A DNA stretch of 64,000 nucleotides, taken from the NCBI GenBank assembly GCA_035627375.1, contig DASPLX010000027.1, forward strand, positions 62,001 through 126,000. Direction: 5' to 3'. The translations under genes were made by a program, and so were the position numbers. This document shows, one piece after another, positions 8,569-17,711 of this stretch. Numbering within the stretch: the stretch's first letter is position 1; each line of letters begins with the position of its first letter. This DNA is from DASPLX01 sp035627375. GTDB taxonomy: Bacteria > Pseudomonadota > Gammaproteobacteria > Burkholderiales > Burkholderiaceae_D. Below the pieces are notes generated by a model, which searched no databases, was not told the DNA's origin, and saw nothing but the letters and a program-made list of their open reading frames with translations.

Positions 8569-9177
8569 ATGAAACTGATCGGCTTGTTCGATTCTCCTTA
8601 TGTGCGCCGCGTCGCAGTGTCGATGCGCTTGCTCGGCTTTCCGTTCGAGCACGTCGCGCTGTCGGTATTCCGCAACCAGGACGAGATGCGGCTGATCAAT
8701 CCGCTGGTCAAGGTGCCGATGCTGGTGCTCGACGACGGCGAAAAGCTGATCGAGAGCAGCTTCATTCTCGATTATCTCGACGAATTGGCCGGACCGGAAA
8801 GGCGACTGCTGCCCGCCGCGGGCGCGCCGCGCCGGCGCATGCTCCAGCACTGCGCCGTGGCGCTGGTGGCGATGGAGAAGGCGGTGCAAGTCCATTACGA
8901 AAAGGACCGCCGTCCAGCGGACAAGGTTCTCGACGAGTGGCTCGCCCGCGTCATGCGGCAGATGCACGACGCCTTCGCCATGCTCGACGCCATGCCGTCC
9001 ACCGGCGTGATGGCCGGCGCGGCGATCGACCAGGCCGACATCACGAGCGCGGTGGCCTTGCGCTTCGCGCGTCATGTGCATCCGGCGGAGTTTCCGGTCG
9101 GGCGCTACCCGCAGCTGGAGAAGCTGTCCGCGCATTGCGAAGCCTTGCCGGCCTTCATCGAAATCCCGCTGGAATGA
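8569..9177 (+). CDS. Glutathione S-transferase family protein
   Basis: The product has 202 residues, a normal GST length. ATG at 8569 follows a GAGG Shine-Dalgarno sequence. The N-terminal thioredoxin-like domain reads MKLIGLFDSPYVRRVAVSMRLLGFPFEH, with Ser9 in the usual catalytic SPY position, then VPMLVLDDGEKLIESSFILDYLD carrying the cis-Pro and the glutathione-binding ESSFI motif. The helical C-terminal domain follows. The gene starts 22 bases after lolC and its stop overlaps the lolD start (ATGA), so it is inside the lol operon. Substrate unknown. There is no evident functional link to lipoprotein sorting; it is probably a passenger in the operon. Confidence 0.9.
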   Translation: MKLIGLFDSPYVRRVAVSMRLLGFPFEHVALSVFRNQDEMRLINPLVKVPMLVLDDGEKLIESSFILDYLDELAGPERRLLPAAGAPRRRMLQHCAVALVAMEKAVQVHYEKDRRPADKVLDEWLARVMRQMHDAFAMLDAMPSTGVMAGAAIDQADITSAVALRFARHVHPAEFPVGRYPQLEKLSAHCEALPAFIEIPLE

Positions 9178-9875
9178 GAATGGAGCCGACCGTACTCTCG
9201 TGCCGCGGATTGGCCAAGACCTTTACGCAAGGAAAATACAAGGTCGAGGTCTTGCGCGGCATCGATTTCGAGGTGGCGAAGGGGGAGCGCGTCGCCATCG
9301 TCGGGGCGTCCGGCTCGGGCAAGTCGACCTTGCTGCACCTGCTCGGCGGGCTCGACGTGCCGACCGGCGGTAGCGTGACGCTGCTCGGCCAGGATCTCGC
9401 CAGCCTCGATGAAAGAAAACGGGGCGACATGCGCAACGCCTCGCTCGGCTTCGTCTACCAGTTCCATCACCTGTTGCCCGAGTTTTCCGCGCTCGACAAT
9501 GTCGCGATGCCGCTGCTGATCCGGCGCGTCGCGCGCGCCAGGGCGCACGAGGCGGCGCAGGCGGTGCTGGCGCGCGTCGGGCTGGCCAATCGCGTCACCC
9601 ATGTGCCGGGAGAATTGTCCGGCGGCGAGCGCCAGCGCGTGGCGTTGGCGCGGGCGCTCGTGACAGAGCCGGCGTGCGTGCTGGCCGACGAGCCGACCGG
9701 AAATCTCGACCGCGCGACGGCGCAGCAGACCTTCGATCTCATGCTCGAACTGTCGCGTACGCTCGGCACGGCTTTCGTCATCGTCACCCACGACATCGAG
9801 CTGGCGCGCCACTGCGACCGCGTGCTGCGGTTGTCGGTCGACGGCCTTCACCCTTACGTCGAGCATGTGGATTGA
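9174..9875 (+). CDS. lolD: Lipoprotein-releasing ABC transporter ATPase LolD
   Basis: The product has 233 residues. It has Walker A GASGSGKST at about 42-50, the ABC signature LSGGERQR at about 145, Walker B VLADEPTGNLD and the H-loop VTHD. The Q-loop region reads FVYQFHHLLPEF, the LolD-specific form of this segment. The protein powers lipoprotein extraction together with the LolC-type permease two genes upstream. ATG at 9174 overlaps the GST stop codon; a second in-frame ATG at 9180 is an alternative start. The 3' end overlaps tatD by 11 bases. Confidence 0.95.
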   Translation: MRMEPTVLSCRGLAKTFTQGKYKVEVLRGIDFEVAKGERVAIVGASGSGKSTLLHLLGGLDVPTGGSVTLLGQDLASLDERKRGDMRNASLGFVYQFHHLLPEFSALDNVAMPLLIRRVARARAHEAAQAVLARVGLANRVTHVPGELSGGERQRVALARALVTEPACVLADEPTGNLDRATAQQTFDLMLELSRTLGTAFVIVTHDIELARHCDRVLRLSVDGLHPYVEHVD

Positions 9876-10689
9876 CACGCATTGCCACCTCGACGCCGCG
9901 GAGTTTTCCGGCGACGAGGGGACCATCGCCGCCGCCGCGGCGCGGCTGCAGGTGTCGCGCATCGTGATTCCGGCGATCGCGCGATTCAATTTCGATACCG
10001 TCGCCGACCTCGCGCGCCGACATGGCAATTGCGTCTACGCGCTCGGCATTCACCCGATCTTCGTGCCGCAAGCCGAAGAGGAGGACCTGGCCGCGCTGCG
10101 CGCCGCGGTCGCGGCGGCCATCGGCGATCCGCGCTTCGTCGGGATCGGCGAAATCGGCCTGGATTTCTTCGTGCCCTCCTTGAAGAGCGATTCCTTGCGC
10201 GCGAAGCAGGAGCGTTTCTATGGCGAGCAATTGCGGATCGCCCGCGATTTCGGTTTGCCGGTCTTGCTTCACGTTCGCCGTTCACAGGATATCGTGCTCA
10301 AGCATTTGCGCCGCATCGCGGTGCCGGGCGGCATCGCCCACGCCTTCAACGGCAGTTTCCAACAGGCGCAGGCCTTCATCGATCTTGGTTTCAAGCTCGG
10401 CTTCGGCGGCGCCATGACCTTTACCCGCGCCTTGCAGATCCGGCGCCTGGCGACGGAGTTGCCGGAAACGGCGATCGTGCTCGAAACCGACGCGCCGGAT
10501 ATTCCCCCGGCCTGGGCGCACGATCAGCGCAACAGCCCCGAGCGCTTGCCGCGCATCGGCGAGACCCTGGCGCAACTGCGCGGCGTCGACGCCGCGACGG
10601 TGGCGCGCTTCACGAGCGCGAACGCCTGCGCCGCATTGCCGCGCCTGGCCGCTCTGGCGGGGCCGGCTGATCCGGCCGCGCACGCTTGA
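9865..10689 (+). CDS. tatD: TatD family metal-dependent hydrolase/DNase
   Basis: The product has 274 residues. The TIM-barrel metal ligands are visible: DTHCHLD at 4-10, GEIGLDFF at about 95-102 with the bridging Glu, LHVRRS, HAFNG and LETDAPDIPP at about 205-214. TatD-type enzymes are 3' to 5' exonucleases implicated in DNA repair and quality control. Close paralogues (YcfH, YjjV) share all motifs, so the exact orthology is open. The gene overlaps lolD by 11 bases and touches comEC by one base, so it belongs to the lolC-gst-lolD-tatD-comEC transcription unit. Confidence 0.88.
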   Translation: MWIDTHCHLDAAEFSGDEGTIAAAAARLQVSRIVIPAIARFNFDTVADLARRHGNCVYALGIHPIFVPQAEEEDLAALRAAVAAAIGDPRFVGIGEIGLDFFVPSLKSDSLRAKQERFYGEQLRIARDFGLPVLLHVRRSQDIVLKHLRRIAVPGGIAHAFNGSFQQAQAFIDLGFKLGFGGAMTFTRALQIRRLATELPETAIVLETDAPDIPPAWAHDQRNSPERLPRIGETLAQLRGVDAATVARFTSANACAALPRLAALAGPADPAAHA

Positions 10690-13139
10690 TGCCGGTTCTT
10701 CCCCTGCGCAGCGCGATTCTCGGCCTCGTGGTCGGCGCGGCGCTGCTGCAGCGGCAAGCACTGCTGCCGGAATGGACGGCCATCCTGGCCTGGTTCAGCG
10801 GCGCCGCCGCCTTGGCTGTGCTGGCCTATCGGATGAAGCGGCCATTCCTCAGGCTTCCCTTGGCCGTCGCTGCCGGCATGGCATTCGGTTTCGCATGGGC
10901 CGCCTCGATGGCGCAGCATTACCTGGCCGACGAATTGCCGAAGGAATGGGAAGGGCGGGACATCATGGTGGTCGGGACGATCGCGGACTTGCCCTACCGT
11001 TTCGAACGCGGGACGCGCTTCAATTTCAAGGTCGAGCAGGCATCCGCCGGCGGCCGCGCGCTGGTCGGCGTGGTGCCGCCGAAGATCGCGCTGTCGTGGT
11101 ATGCCGCATATCGCGATAACCATGACGACGGCGATCCACGGCCGGCCGCCGAGGTCCGGCCCGGCGAGCGTTGGCGATTGACGGTCCGCCTGCAGCGGCC
11201 GCACGGCAACGCCAATCCCTACGGCTTCGACTACGAGGCCTGGCTGTTGGAGCAGGGCGTGCGCGCCACCGGTTATGTGCGTCCCGATACGAAGCCGGCG
11301 GAGAGCCGGCGTCTCGATGCCTTCGTGTTCGATGCCGGCAACCTCGTTCAGCGCGGCCGCGCCTGGCTGCGCGAGCGGATTCTCGCCGCTTTACCCGAGA
11401 AGCCGTATGCCGGCGTGATCGTCGCCCTGGTCGTCGGCGATCAGCGCGCGATCGAACGGGCCGACTGGCAAGTCTTCAATCGCACCGGCGTCGGCCACCT
11501 GATTTCGATTTCGGGCTTGCATATCACGATGATCGCGGGCCTGTGCGCCGGCTTGATGTTCCAGCTCTGGCGCCGTTCCTTTTTCACGCGCGCCGAATTG
11601 CCGCTGCTGCTGCCGGCGCACAAGGCGGCGGCCCTGGCCGGCGCGGGAGCGGCATTGATCTACGTGGCCCTGGCCGGTTTCGGCGTGCCCGCGCAGCGGA
11701 CTTTGTACATGGTCGCGGTGGTGGCGGCAGCCCTGTGGTGCGGACGCCAGGCCAGCGTATCCCATGTGCTCTGCCTGGCGCTGGCGGCGGTGATCCTGCT
11801 GGATCCATGGGCGGTTCTCTGGCCGGGCTTCTGGCTATCGTTCGGCGCCGTGGCGATCATTCTTTACGTGTCGGACGGCCGGGCTTCGAGCGGGGCGGAG
11901 CGCGGGCTGGCGCCCACGGAGCGCGCCTGGCGGATGCTGCGCGGCGCGGGATTGACGCAATACGCGGTCACCGTCGGACTGGTGCCGTTGACGATGCTGC
12001 TGTTCGGCCAGGTTTCGCTGATCAGTCCGGTCGCCAACGCGATCGCGATTCCCGTCGTGAGCCTGCTCGTCACGCCGCTCTCGCTGGCGGGCGGCATTCT
12101 GCCGTCGCCGCTGGCGGACTGGGTGCTCGTCGCCGCTCATGCGCTGATGGCATGGCTGGCCGGCCTGCTGGGTTGGTTGAACACGGCGTCGGCCGCGGTC
12201 TGGAGCGCGCCGGTGCCGGAGGCATGGATATTCGCCGCGGCCTCGATCGGCACGCTCTGGCTGCTCGCGCCGCGCGGCTGGCCGTCGCGCTGGCTGGGAC
12301 TGGCCGGCTGGCTGCCGCTGGTGCTCAATGCGCCGGCCCGCCCGGCGGACGGTGAGATGTGGGTGACGGCCTTCGACGTCGGCCAAGGCTCCGCCTTGCT
12401 GGTCGAGACGTCTCGCCATCGCCTGCTGTACGATACCGGCCCGTCGTATTCGGCGGATGCCGATGCCGGCAACCGGGTCATCGTGCCGTATCTCAAGGGG
12501 CGCGGGATCGACCGGCTCGACGGCATGATCGTCTCCCATAGCGACAACGACCACGCCGGCGGGGCGTTGTCCGTGCTGCGGGAGATCGGCGTCGGTTGGA
12601 CGGCATCGTCGCTGCCGCCGTTCAGTCCGGTCGCCGCGGCGGCGCCGGCCCATCGGCGCTGCATCGCCGGGCAGACCTGGTCGTGGGACGGCGTCGAATT
12701 CGAGATATTGCATCCCGATCCGGCGGCCTACGAAAGCGGCAAGCGCAAGTCGAATGCGCTCAGTTGCACCTTGAAGATCACGCTCGGAACGCGGTCCGTC
12801 CTTCTGGCGGGAGACATCGAAGCCCGGGAAGAGGCGCGGCTGGCCGCATCGATGCCCGGCAAATTGCGCGCCACGGTGCTCCTCGCGCCGCATCACGGCA
12901 GCGGAACGTCGTCGACCGCGCATTTTCTGAACGCAGTGCAGCCGGAGATCGCATTGTTCCAGGTCGGCTATCGCAATCGTTACCGTCATCCGAAGCCGGA
13001 GGTGTTCGAGCGCTACGGCATGCTCGGCGCCAAACGCGTGCGTACCGACGAATCCGGCGCGATCAACTTACAATTCGGTTCTTCCCTGACGATCTCCGAA
13101 TATCGAACCGAACATGCTCGTTACTGGTATGGCCGCTGA
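10689..13139 (+). CDS. comEC: DNA internalization protein ComEC/Rec2
   Basis: The product has 816 residues. ATG at 10689 shares a base with the tatD stop; a TTG one codon earlier is less likely. Order of domains: N-terminal membrane segments and an OB-fold DUF4131 region (about 20-200), the multi-spanning Competence domain (about 220-510, with HLISISGLHITMIAGL), then a metallo-beta-lactamase domain (about 555-816) with VSHSDNDHAGG and APHHGSGTSS. ComEC forms the inner-membrane channel that takes single-stranded DNA into the cytoplasm during natural transformation, and the MBL domain is thought to degrade the other strand. An intact comEC does not by itself prove that the organism is competent. 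Confidence 0.95.
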   Translation: MPVLPLRSAILGLVVGAALLQRQALLPEWTAILAWFSGAAALAVLAYRMKRPFLRLPLAVAAGMAFGFAWAASMAQHYLADELPKEWEGRDIMVVGTIADLPYRFERGTRFNFKVEQASAGGRALVGVVPPKIALSWYAAYRDNHDDGDPRPAAEVRPGERWRLTVRLQRPHGNANPYGFDYEAWLLEQGVRATGYVRPDTKPAESRRLDAFVFDAGNLVQRGRAWLRERILAALPEKPYAGVIVALVVGDQRAIERADWQVFNRTGVGHLISISGLHITMIAGLCAGLMFQLWRRSFFTRAELPLLLPAHKAAALAGAGAALIYVALAGFGVPAQRTLYMVAVVAAALWCGRQASVSHVLCLALAAVILLDPWAVLWPGFWLSFGAVAIILYVSDGRASSGAERGLAPTERAWRMLRGAGLTQYAVTVGLVPLTMLLFGQVSLISPVANAIAIPVVSLLVTPLSLAGGILPSPLADWVLVAAHALMAWLAGLLGWLNTASAAVWSAPVPEAWIFAAASIGTLWLLAPRGWPSRWLGLAGWLPLVLNAPARPADGEMWVTAFDVGQGSALLVETSRHRLLYDTGPSYSADADAGNRVIVPYLKGRGIDRLDGMIVSHSDNDHAGGALSVLREIGVGWTASSLPPFSPVAAAAPAHRRCIAGQTWSWDGVEFEILHPDPAAYESGKRKSNALSCTLKITLGTRSVLLAGDIEAREEARLAASMPGKLRATVLLAPHHGSGTSSTAHFLNAVQPEIALFQVGYRNRYRHPKPEVFERYGMLGAKRVRTDESGAINLQFGSSLTISEYRTEHARYWYGR

Positions 13140-13947
13140 ACGCCTCGCGCATCGCCCCGCATTGCATTTCGTGCATGGCAATAGCTTTCCCACGGGAACC
13201 TATCGCGTTTTCCTCGATCACTTGGGGCGGCATTACGCCATCGATGCGCTCGACATGCACGCCCATGATCCGCGTTACCCGGTGACCGACGGCTGGCGTG
13301 AACTGAAGCGGGAATTGATCGATGAGCTACAGGCGCGCCACCGGGAGCCGGTGATTCTCGCCGGTCATTCGATGGGCGGCATCCTGAGCCTGATGGCGGC
13401 GCGCTCGCGGCCGGATCTCGTGCGCTGTGTCGTATTGATCGATTCCCCGGTCGTCGCCGGCTGGCGCGCATGGCTGCTGCGGGCGGCGAAGGCGATCAAG
13501 CAGGACAAACGCTTCAGCCCGGCCCGTTTTTCGGAGAATCGCTGCAATCTCTGGCCCGATGCGGAAGCCGCTTATCGGCATTACGCCGCCAAGCCGATGT
13601 TCGCGGCCTGGCCGGAAGAGGTGTTGCGCGACTATGTCGTTCACGGGACCGCTCCCCATCCCGAAGGCGTGACGTTGCGCTTTTCGCGCGACATCGAGAC
13701 CCAGGTGTATCGGACGCTGCCGCATCATATCGGCAGGCTGACACGGCGTCCGTTTCCGGTGCCGGTCGGCTTCGTCGGCGGCACCGATTCGGTCGAATGC
13801 CGCATGGCCGGACGACAGGCTACGCGGCGCCTGGTCGGCAGGCATTACCGTCTGATTCCCGGCGGCCACCTGTTCCCGATGGAGGCTCCGGCCGCCGCCG
13901 CCAGTGCTTTACATGAGATGATTCAGTCTCTTTTACATTCTAGATAA
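13129..13947 (+). CDS. Alpha/beta hydrolase
   Basis: The product has 272 residues from ATG at 13129; an ATG at 13114 would add five residues. Both starts overlap the end of comEC. The fold is recognisable from LHFVHGNSFPTGTY (oxyanion HG segment), the nucleophile elbow GHSMGG at about 85-90 (Ser87) and the late IPGGHLFPMEAP motif carrying the catalytic His. No signal peptide. Substrate cannot be told. Position directly after comEC suggests co-transcription. Confidence 0.85.
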   Translation: MAAERLAHRPALHFVHGNSFPTGTYRVFLDHLGRHYAIDALDMHAHDPRYPVTDGWRELKRELIDELQARHREPVILAGHSMGGILSLMAARSRPDLVRCVVLIDSPVVAGWRAWLLRAAKAIKQDKRFSPARFSENRCNLWPDAEAAYRHYAAKPMFAAWPEEVLRDYVVHGTAPHPEGVTLRFSRDIETQVYRTLPHHIGRLTRRPFPVPVGFVGGTDSVECRMAGRQATRRLVGRHYRLIPGGHLFPMEAPAAAASALHEMIQSLLHSR

Positions 13948-13950
13948 TCT

Positions 13951-14892
13951 ATGTTGCGATCGCTTTTCATGCCGCTGCTCGGTGCGGCAATGCTCACCGC
14001 CGCCGCACAGGCAAGCGCCGGATCGTTCGGCGACCTGGTCGACGAATTCCGGCGTGCGCGCGCCGAAGGCAGGGCGCGCCTTGCCGTCGTCGTCGACAAC
14101 GATAGCCTGCTGTTGACCAAGCGCGACGGCTTTTATTCCAGCGGCGCGCGCGTGACGCGCGAGTACTGGCTGCAGACCGCCGGCCAGGCGACGGGCTATG
14201 GCTGGCGCATCGGCCAGGAGTTGTATACCGCGTCCGACATCAAGCTGCCGCCGGCATCGATTTCGCCGCAGGATCATCCGTATGCGGGTTGGCTCTATGC
14301 CGGCGCGTTCAAGGCCAGTCATCGCGCCGACGGTTATCGTTCCGGCTTCGGCATCGACTTCGGCTGCCTCGGTCCGTGCGCCGGCGGCGAATGGACCCAA
14401 ACCCATCTGCATCGCCTCCTGCGCCAGCCCTTGCCCGAAGGATGGAGCCGGCAGGTGCGGAACGAGTGGGGTGTCGTCCTCCATGGCGATATCACCCCGG
14501 TCCGATGGAGCTTCGGTTCTTCGTTCGACCTGGCGCCGACCTTGCATGGACGTTTTGGCAACATCTTCACCGACGCCGGTATCGGCCTGACCTTGCGTGC
14601 CGGCGAATTGAACCTGCTGCCGAACCAATCGGCGCTGCACGGCTATCTGCGGCTCGATGCGGACCTGGTCGGCTACAACGCGACGCTGCAGGGCGGTTAT
14701 TTTTCAAAGAACAATCCGCATACCGTCAAGCCGAAGCGGCTGGTCGGCGAGGCGGAAGTCGGCCTGGTCTGGCATCGCGGCCCATGGGGCTTGAGCGCTT
14801 CCGTGGTCAGGCGCAGCAATGAAGTCGACGGTTTGCCGGACAGTTTCGGCGCGCAGAACTATGCGCGTCTGCTGTTTTCCTATGCGCCTTGA
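13951..14892 (+). CDS. LpxR-like lipid A deacylase family outer-membrane protein
   Basis: The product has 313 residues with a signal peptide (MLRSLFMPLLGAAMLTAAAQASA). Family signatures are VVDNDSLLLTKRDGFYSSG near the N terminus (Asn-Asp followed by the YSSG segment), then QELYTASDIKLPP, DHPYAGWLYAG and LGCLGPCAGGEWTQTHLH. These match the LpxR family (DUF2219), whose studied members remove the 3'-acyloxyacyl chain of lipid A at the outer membrane in a calcium-dependent reaction. The chain ends LLFSYAP rather than with a terminal Phe. An AT-containing stretch (TAGATAAT) just before ATG may be a promoter element. Activity on lipid A is inferred from family membership only. Confidence 0.75.
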   Translation: MLRSLFMPLLGAAMLTAAAQASAGSFGDLVDEFRRARAEGRARLAVVVDNDSLLLTKRDGFYSSGARVTREYWLQTAGQATGYGWRIGQELYTASDIKLPPASISPQDHPYAGWLYAGAFKASHRADGYRSGFGIDFGCLGPCAGGEWTQTHLHRLLRQPLPEGWSRQVRNEWGVVLHGDITPVRWSFGSSFDLAPTLHGRFGNIFTDAGIGLTLRAGELNLLPNQSALHGYLRLDADLVGYNATLQGGYFSKNNPHTVKPKRLVGEAEVGLVWHRGPWGLSASVVRRSNEVDGLPDSFGAQNYARLLFSYAP

Positions 14893-14969
14893 CGGCGCGC
14901 GGCATAAGCGGATTCCAAAATAATCGCCGCCGGGCCGGCGGTTTCGGAAATGGCCGGGAAATGGTCGGT

Positions 14970-14999
14970 TTGAGTCCGGAACGGGCTCTAGGGTATAAT
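14970..14999 (+). promoter_or_regulatory. Sigma70-type promoter for pyrG
   Basis: TTGAGT (14970-14975) and a perfect TATAAT (14994-14999) are separated by 18 bases. The pyrG start codon lies 37 bases beyond the -10 box. This is the clearest sigma70 promoter seen in the window. Confidence 0.7.
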
Positions 15000-15036
15000 T
15001 TGAATTTCCCGCACGTGCCGTCCGGCACCTTCAGCA

Positions 15037-16695
15037 ATGACCAAGTTTGTATTCGTTACTGGCGGCGTTGTGTCTTCCCTGGGCAAGGGAATCGCAGCCG
15101 CCTCTCTCGCCGCGATCCTGGAATCCCGCGGCCTCAAAGTCACCCTTCTCAAGCTCGACCCGTACATCAACGTCGATCCGGGCACGATGAGTCCGTTCCA
15201 GCACGGTGAAGTGTTCGTCACCGACGATGGCGCGGAAACCGATCTCGATCTCGGCCATTACGAACGCTTCGTCACGGCCAAGATGAAGAAGGTGAACAAC
15301 TTCACGACCGGCCAGATCTACGAATCCGTGATCCGCAAGGAGCGCCGCGGCGAGTACCTGGGCAAGACCGTGCAGGTGATTCCGCACATCACGAACGAGA
15401 TCCAGGAATTCATCCATCGCGGCGCGGCCGGTTTTGACGTGGCCCTGGTCGAGATCGGCGGCACCGTCGGCGACATCGAATCGCTGCCGTTCCTCGAAGC
15501 CGCGCGCCAGTTGAGCCTGCGCTCTGCCCGCAACGACACCGCCTTCGTCCATCTGACGCTGGTCCCGTTCATTCCGTCCGCCGGCGAACTGAAGACCAAG
15601 CCGACCCAGCACAGCGTGCAGAAGCTGCGCGAGATCGGCATCTTCCCGGACGCCTTGCTGTGCCGCGCCGATCGCCGCATTCCGGACGACGAGCGGGCCA
15701 AGATCTCGCTGTTCTCCAACGTGCCGGAAAAGGCCGTCATCTCGGTCTGGGATGCCGATACGATCTACAAGATTCCGCAGATGCTGCACGACCAGTCGCT
15801 CGACGCCATCGTCTGCGACAAGCTCGGCCTGTCGCCGAAGCCGGCCGACCTCTCGGTGTGGACCAAGCTGGTGTACGCGCTCGAGAATCCGAAGGAAGAA
15901 GTCACGATCGGCATGGTCGGCAAGTACGTCGACCTGACCGAATCCTACAAGTCGCTGACCGAAGCCTTGCGCCACGCCGGCATCCATACCGAAAGCCGCG
16001 TCAACATCGAATATCTCGATTCCGAGGAAATCGAAGCCAAGGGCACCGCCTCGCTCGAGAAATACGATGCGATCCTGGTGCCGGGCGGCTTCGGCAAGCG
16101 CGGCGTGGAAGGCAAGATCGCCGCGGCGCGCTTCGCCCGCGAGAGCAAGATTCCCTATCTCGGCATCTGTCTCGGCATGCAGGTCGCGCTGATCGAGTTC
16201 GCGCGCCACAAGGCCGGCCTTGCCGTCGCCAATTCGACCGAATTCGATCCGGATACCGAACAGCCGGTCGTCGCGCTGATCACCGAATGGCAGAACCATG
16301 ACGGCAAGGTCGAGCGCCGCGACGTCAATTCCGATCTGGGCGGCACCATGCGCCTCGGCGCCCAGACCTGCGCCGTCAAGCCAGGCACGCTGGCCGCCGA
16401 AATCTACGGCGGCACGGTAACCGAGCGCCATCGCCACCGTTACGAAGCGAACAACCATTACCTCGGCCGCGTCGAAGAAGCCGGCCTCGTCGTGTCGGCG
16501 CGCACGCCGACCGAGGGCCTGTGCGAGATCATGGAATTGCCGCGCTCCGGCGAGAATGCGCATCCGTGGTATGTCGGCGTGCAGTATCACCCCGAGTTCA
16601 AATCCACGCCGCGTGACGGCCACCCCTTGTTCATCTCCTTCATCAAGGCCGCGCTGGAGCACAAGCGTGCCGCCCTGCAAAGGAAAGCAGCATGA
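15037..16695 (+). CDS. pyrG: CTP synthase
   Basis: The product has 552 residues. It converts UTP to CTP using ATP and glutamine-derived ammonia. The N-terminal synthetase domain starts MTKFVFVTGGVVSSLGKG (P-loop-like) and contains the KLDPYINVDPGTMSP and GGTVGDIE motifs. The C-terminal class I glutamine amidotransferase domain has the nucleophile Cys378 in LGICLGMQ and the His/Glu pair in GVQYHPEFKS. The stop codon overlaps the kdsA start (ATGA), which gives the pyrG-kdsA-eno-ftsB order common in proteobacteria. Confidence 0.98.
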   Translation: MTKFVFVTGGVVSSLGKGIAAASLAAILESRGLKVTLLKLDPYINVDPGTMSPFQHGEVFVTDDGAETDLDLGHYERFVTAKMKKVNNFTTGQIYESVIRKERRGEYLGKTVQVIPHITNEIQEFIHRGAAGFDVALVEIGGTVGDIESLPFLEAARQLSLRSARNDTAFVHLTLVPFIPSAGELKTKPTQHSVQKLREIGIFPDALLCRADRRIPDDERAKISLFSNVPEKAVISVWDADTIYKIPQMLHDQSLDAIVCDKLGLSPKPADLSVWTKLVYALENPKEEVTIGMVGKYVDLTESYKSLTEALRHAGIHTESRVNIEYLDSEEIEAKGTASLEKYDAILVPGGFGKRGVEGKIAAARFARESKIPYLGICLGMQVALIEFARHKAGLAVANSTEFDPDTEQPVVALITEWQNHDGKVERRDVNSDLGGTMRLGAQTCAVKPGTLAAEIYGGTVTERHRHRYEANNHYLGRVEEAGLVVSARTPTEGLCEIMELPRSGENAHPWYVGVQYHPEFKSTPRDGHPLFISFIKAALEHKRAALQRKAA

Positions 16696-17546
16696 AACTC
16701 TGCGGATTCGATGTCGGCCTCGACAAGCCGTTCTTCCTGATCGCCGGCCCGTGCGTCATCGAATCGCACCAGCTGGCGCTCGATACCGCCGGCTATCTCA
16801 AGGAGATCGCGGCCGAACTCGGCATTCCCTTCATCTACAAGTCGTCCTTCGACAAGGCCAACCGCTCGTCGGGCACGTCTTTCCGCGGCCTCGGCATGGA
16901 GAAGGGCCTCGACATCCTGGCCGACGTGCGCAAGCAGATCGGCGTGCCGGTCCTGACCGACGTGCATGAGCTGCACGAGATCAAGCCGGTGGCCGAAGTC
17001 GTCGACGTCCTCCAGACGCCGGCATTCCTGTGCCGCCAGACCGATTTCATCCGCGCCTGCGCGCAGTCGGGCAAGCCGGTCAACATCAAGAAGGGCCAGT
17101 TCCTCGCGCCGCACGACATGAAGAACGTGATCGACAAGGCACGCGCCGCGGCCAAGGAAGCCGGCCTGCCGGACGACGTGTTCATGGCATGCGAACGCGG
17201 CGTCTCCTTCGGTTATAACAATCTCGTGTCCGACATGCGCTCGCTGGCGATCATGCGCGAGACCGGCTGCCCGGTCGTGTTCGATGCGACCCATTCGGTG
17301 CAGTTGCCGGGCGGGCAGGGCACATCCTCGGGCGGCCAGCGCGAATTCGTGCCGGTATTGGCGCGCGCGGCGGTCGCGACCGGCATTTCCGGCCTGTTCA
17401 TGGAAACGCATCCGAATCCCGCCGAGGCCAAGTCCGACGGTCCCAATGCCGTGCCGATGATGCGCATCAAGGAGTTGCTCGCGACCTTGGTCGAGCTCGA
17501 CCGCGTCGTGAAAAAATCGGCGTTCCTGGAAAACGATTTTGCTTGA
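16692..17546 (+). CDS. kdsA: 3-deoxy-8-phosphooctulonate (KDO-8-P) synthase
   Basis: The product has 284 residues. It condenses phosphoenolpyruvate with arabinose 5-phosphate to make KDO 8-phosphate for the inner core of lipopolysaccharide. Recognisable motifs are FFLIAGPCVIESHQ, YKSSFDKANRSS (substrate loop), KKGQFLAPHDM, FDATHSVQLPGG and FMETHPNPAEAKSDGPNA. It is translationally coupled to pyrG by a four-base overlap. Confidence 0.97.
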   Translation: MKLCGFDVGLDKPFFLIAGPCVIESHQLALDTAGYLKEIAAELGIPFIYKSSFDKANRSSGTSFRGLGMEKGLDILADVRKQIGVPVLTDVHELHEIKPVAEVVDVLQTPAFLCRQTDFIRACAQSGKPVNIKKGQFLAPHDMKNVIDKARAAAKEAGLPDDVFMACERGVSFGYNNLVSDMRSLAIMRETGCPVVFDATHSVQLPGGQGTSSGGQREFVPVLARAAVATGISGLFMETHPNPAEAKSDGPNAVPMMRIKELLATLVELDRVVKKSAFLENDFA

Positions 17547-17711
17547 AGCCTGAGAACCGGAGGACGGCTCATCATCAGAAGAGCCTTCTTCGAAGCGCCG
17601 CCACAAGCGGATGCCGCGAGGCGTAGCCAGCCGACGCATTACCAAGCACACGGTGCCTGCCATTATCGTTCTCGATAACACGAATAACTTTTGCTGATCT
17701 TGGAGAAATGA

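Noticed and set aside
17547..17711. Possible small gene between kdsA and eno
   Set aside because: I looked in all frames and found no start with Shine-Dalgarno and no recognisable protein.
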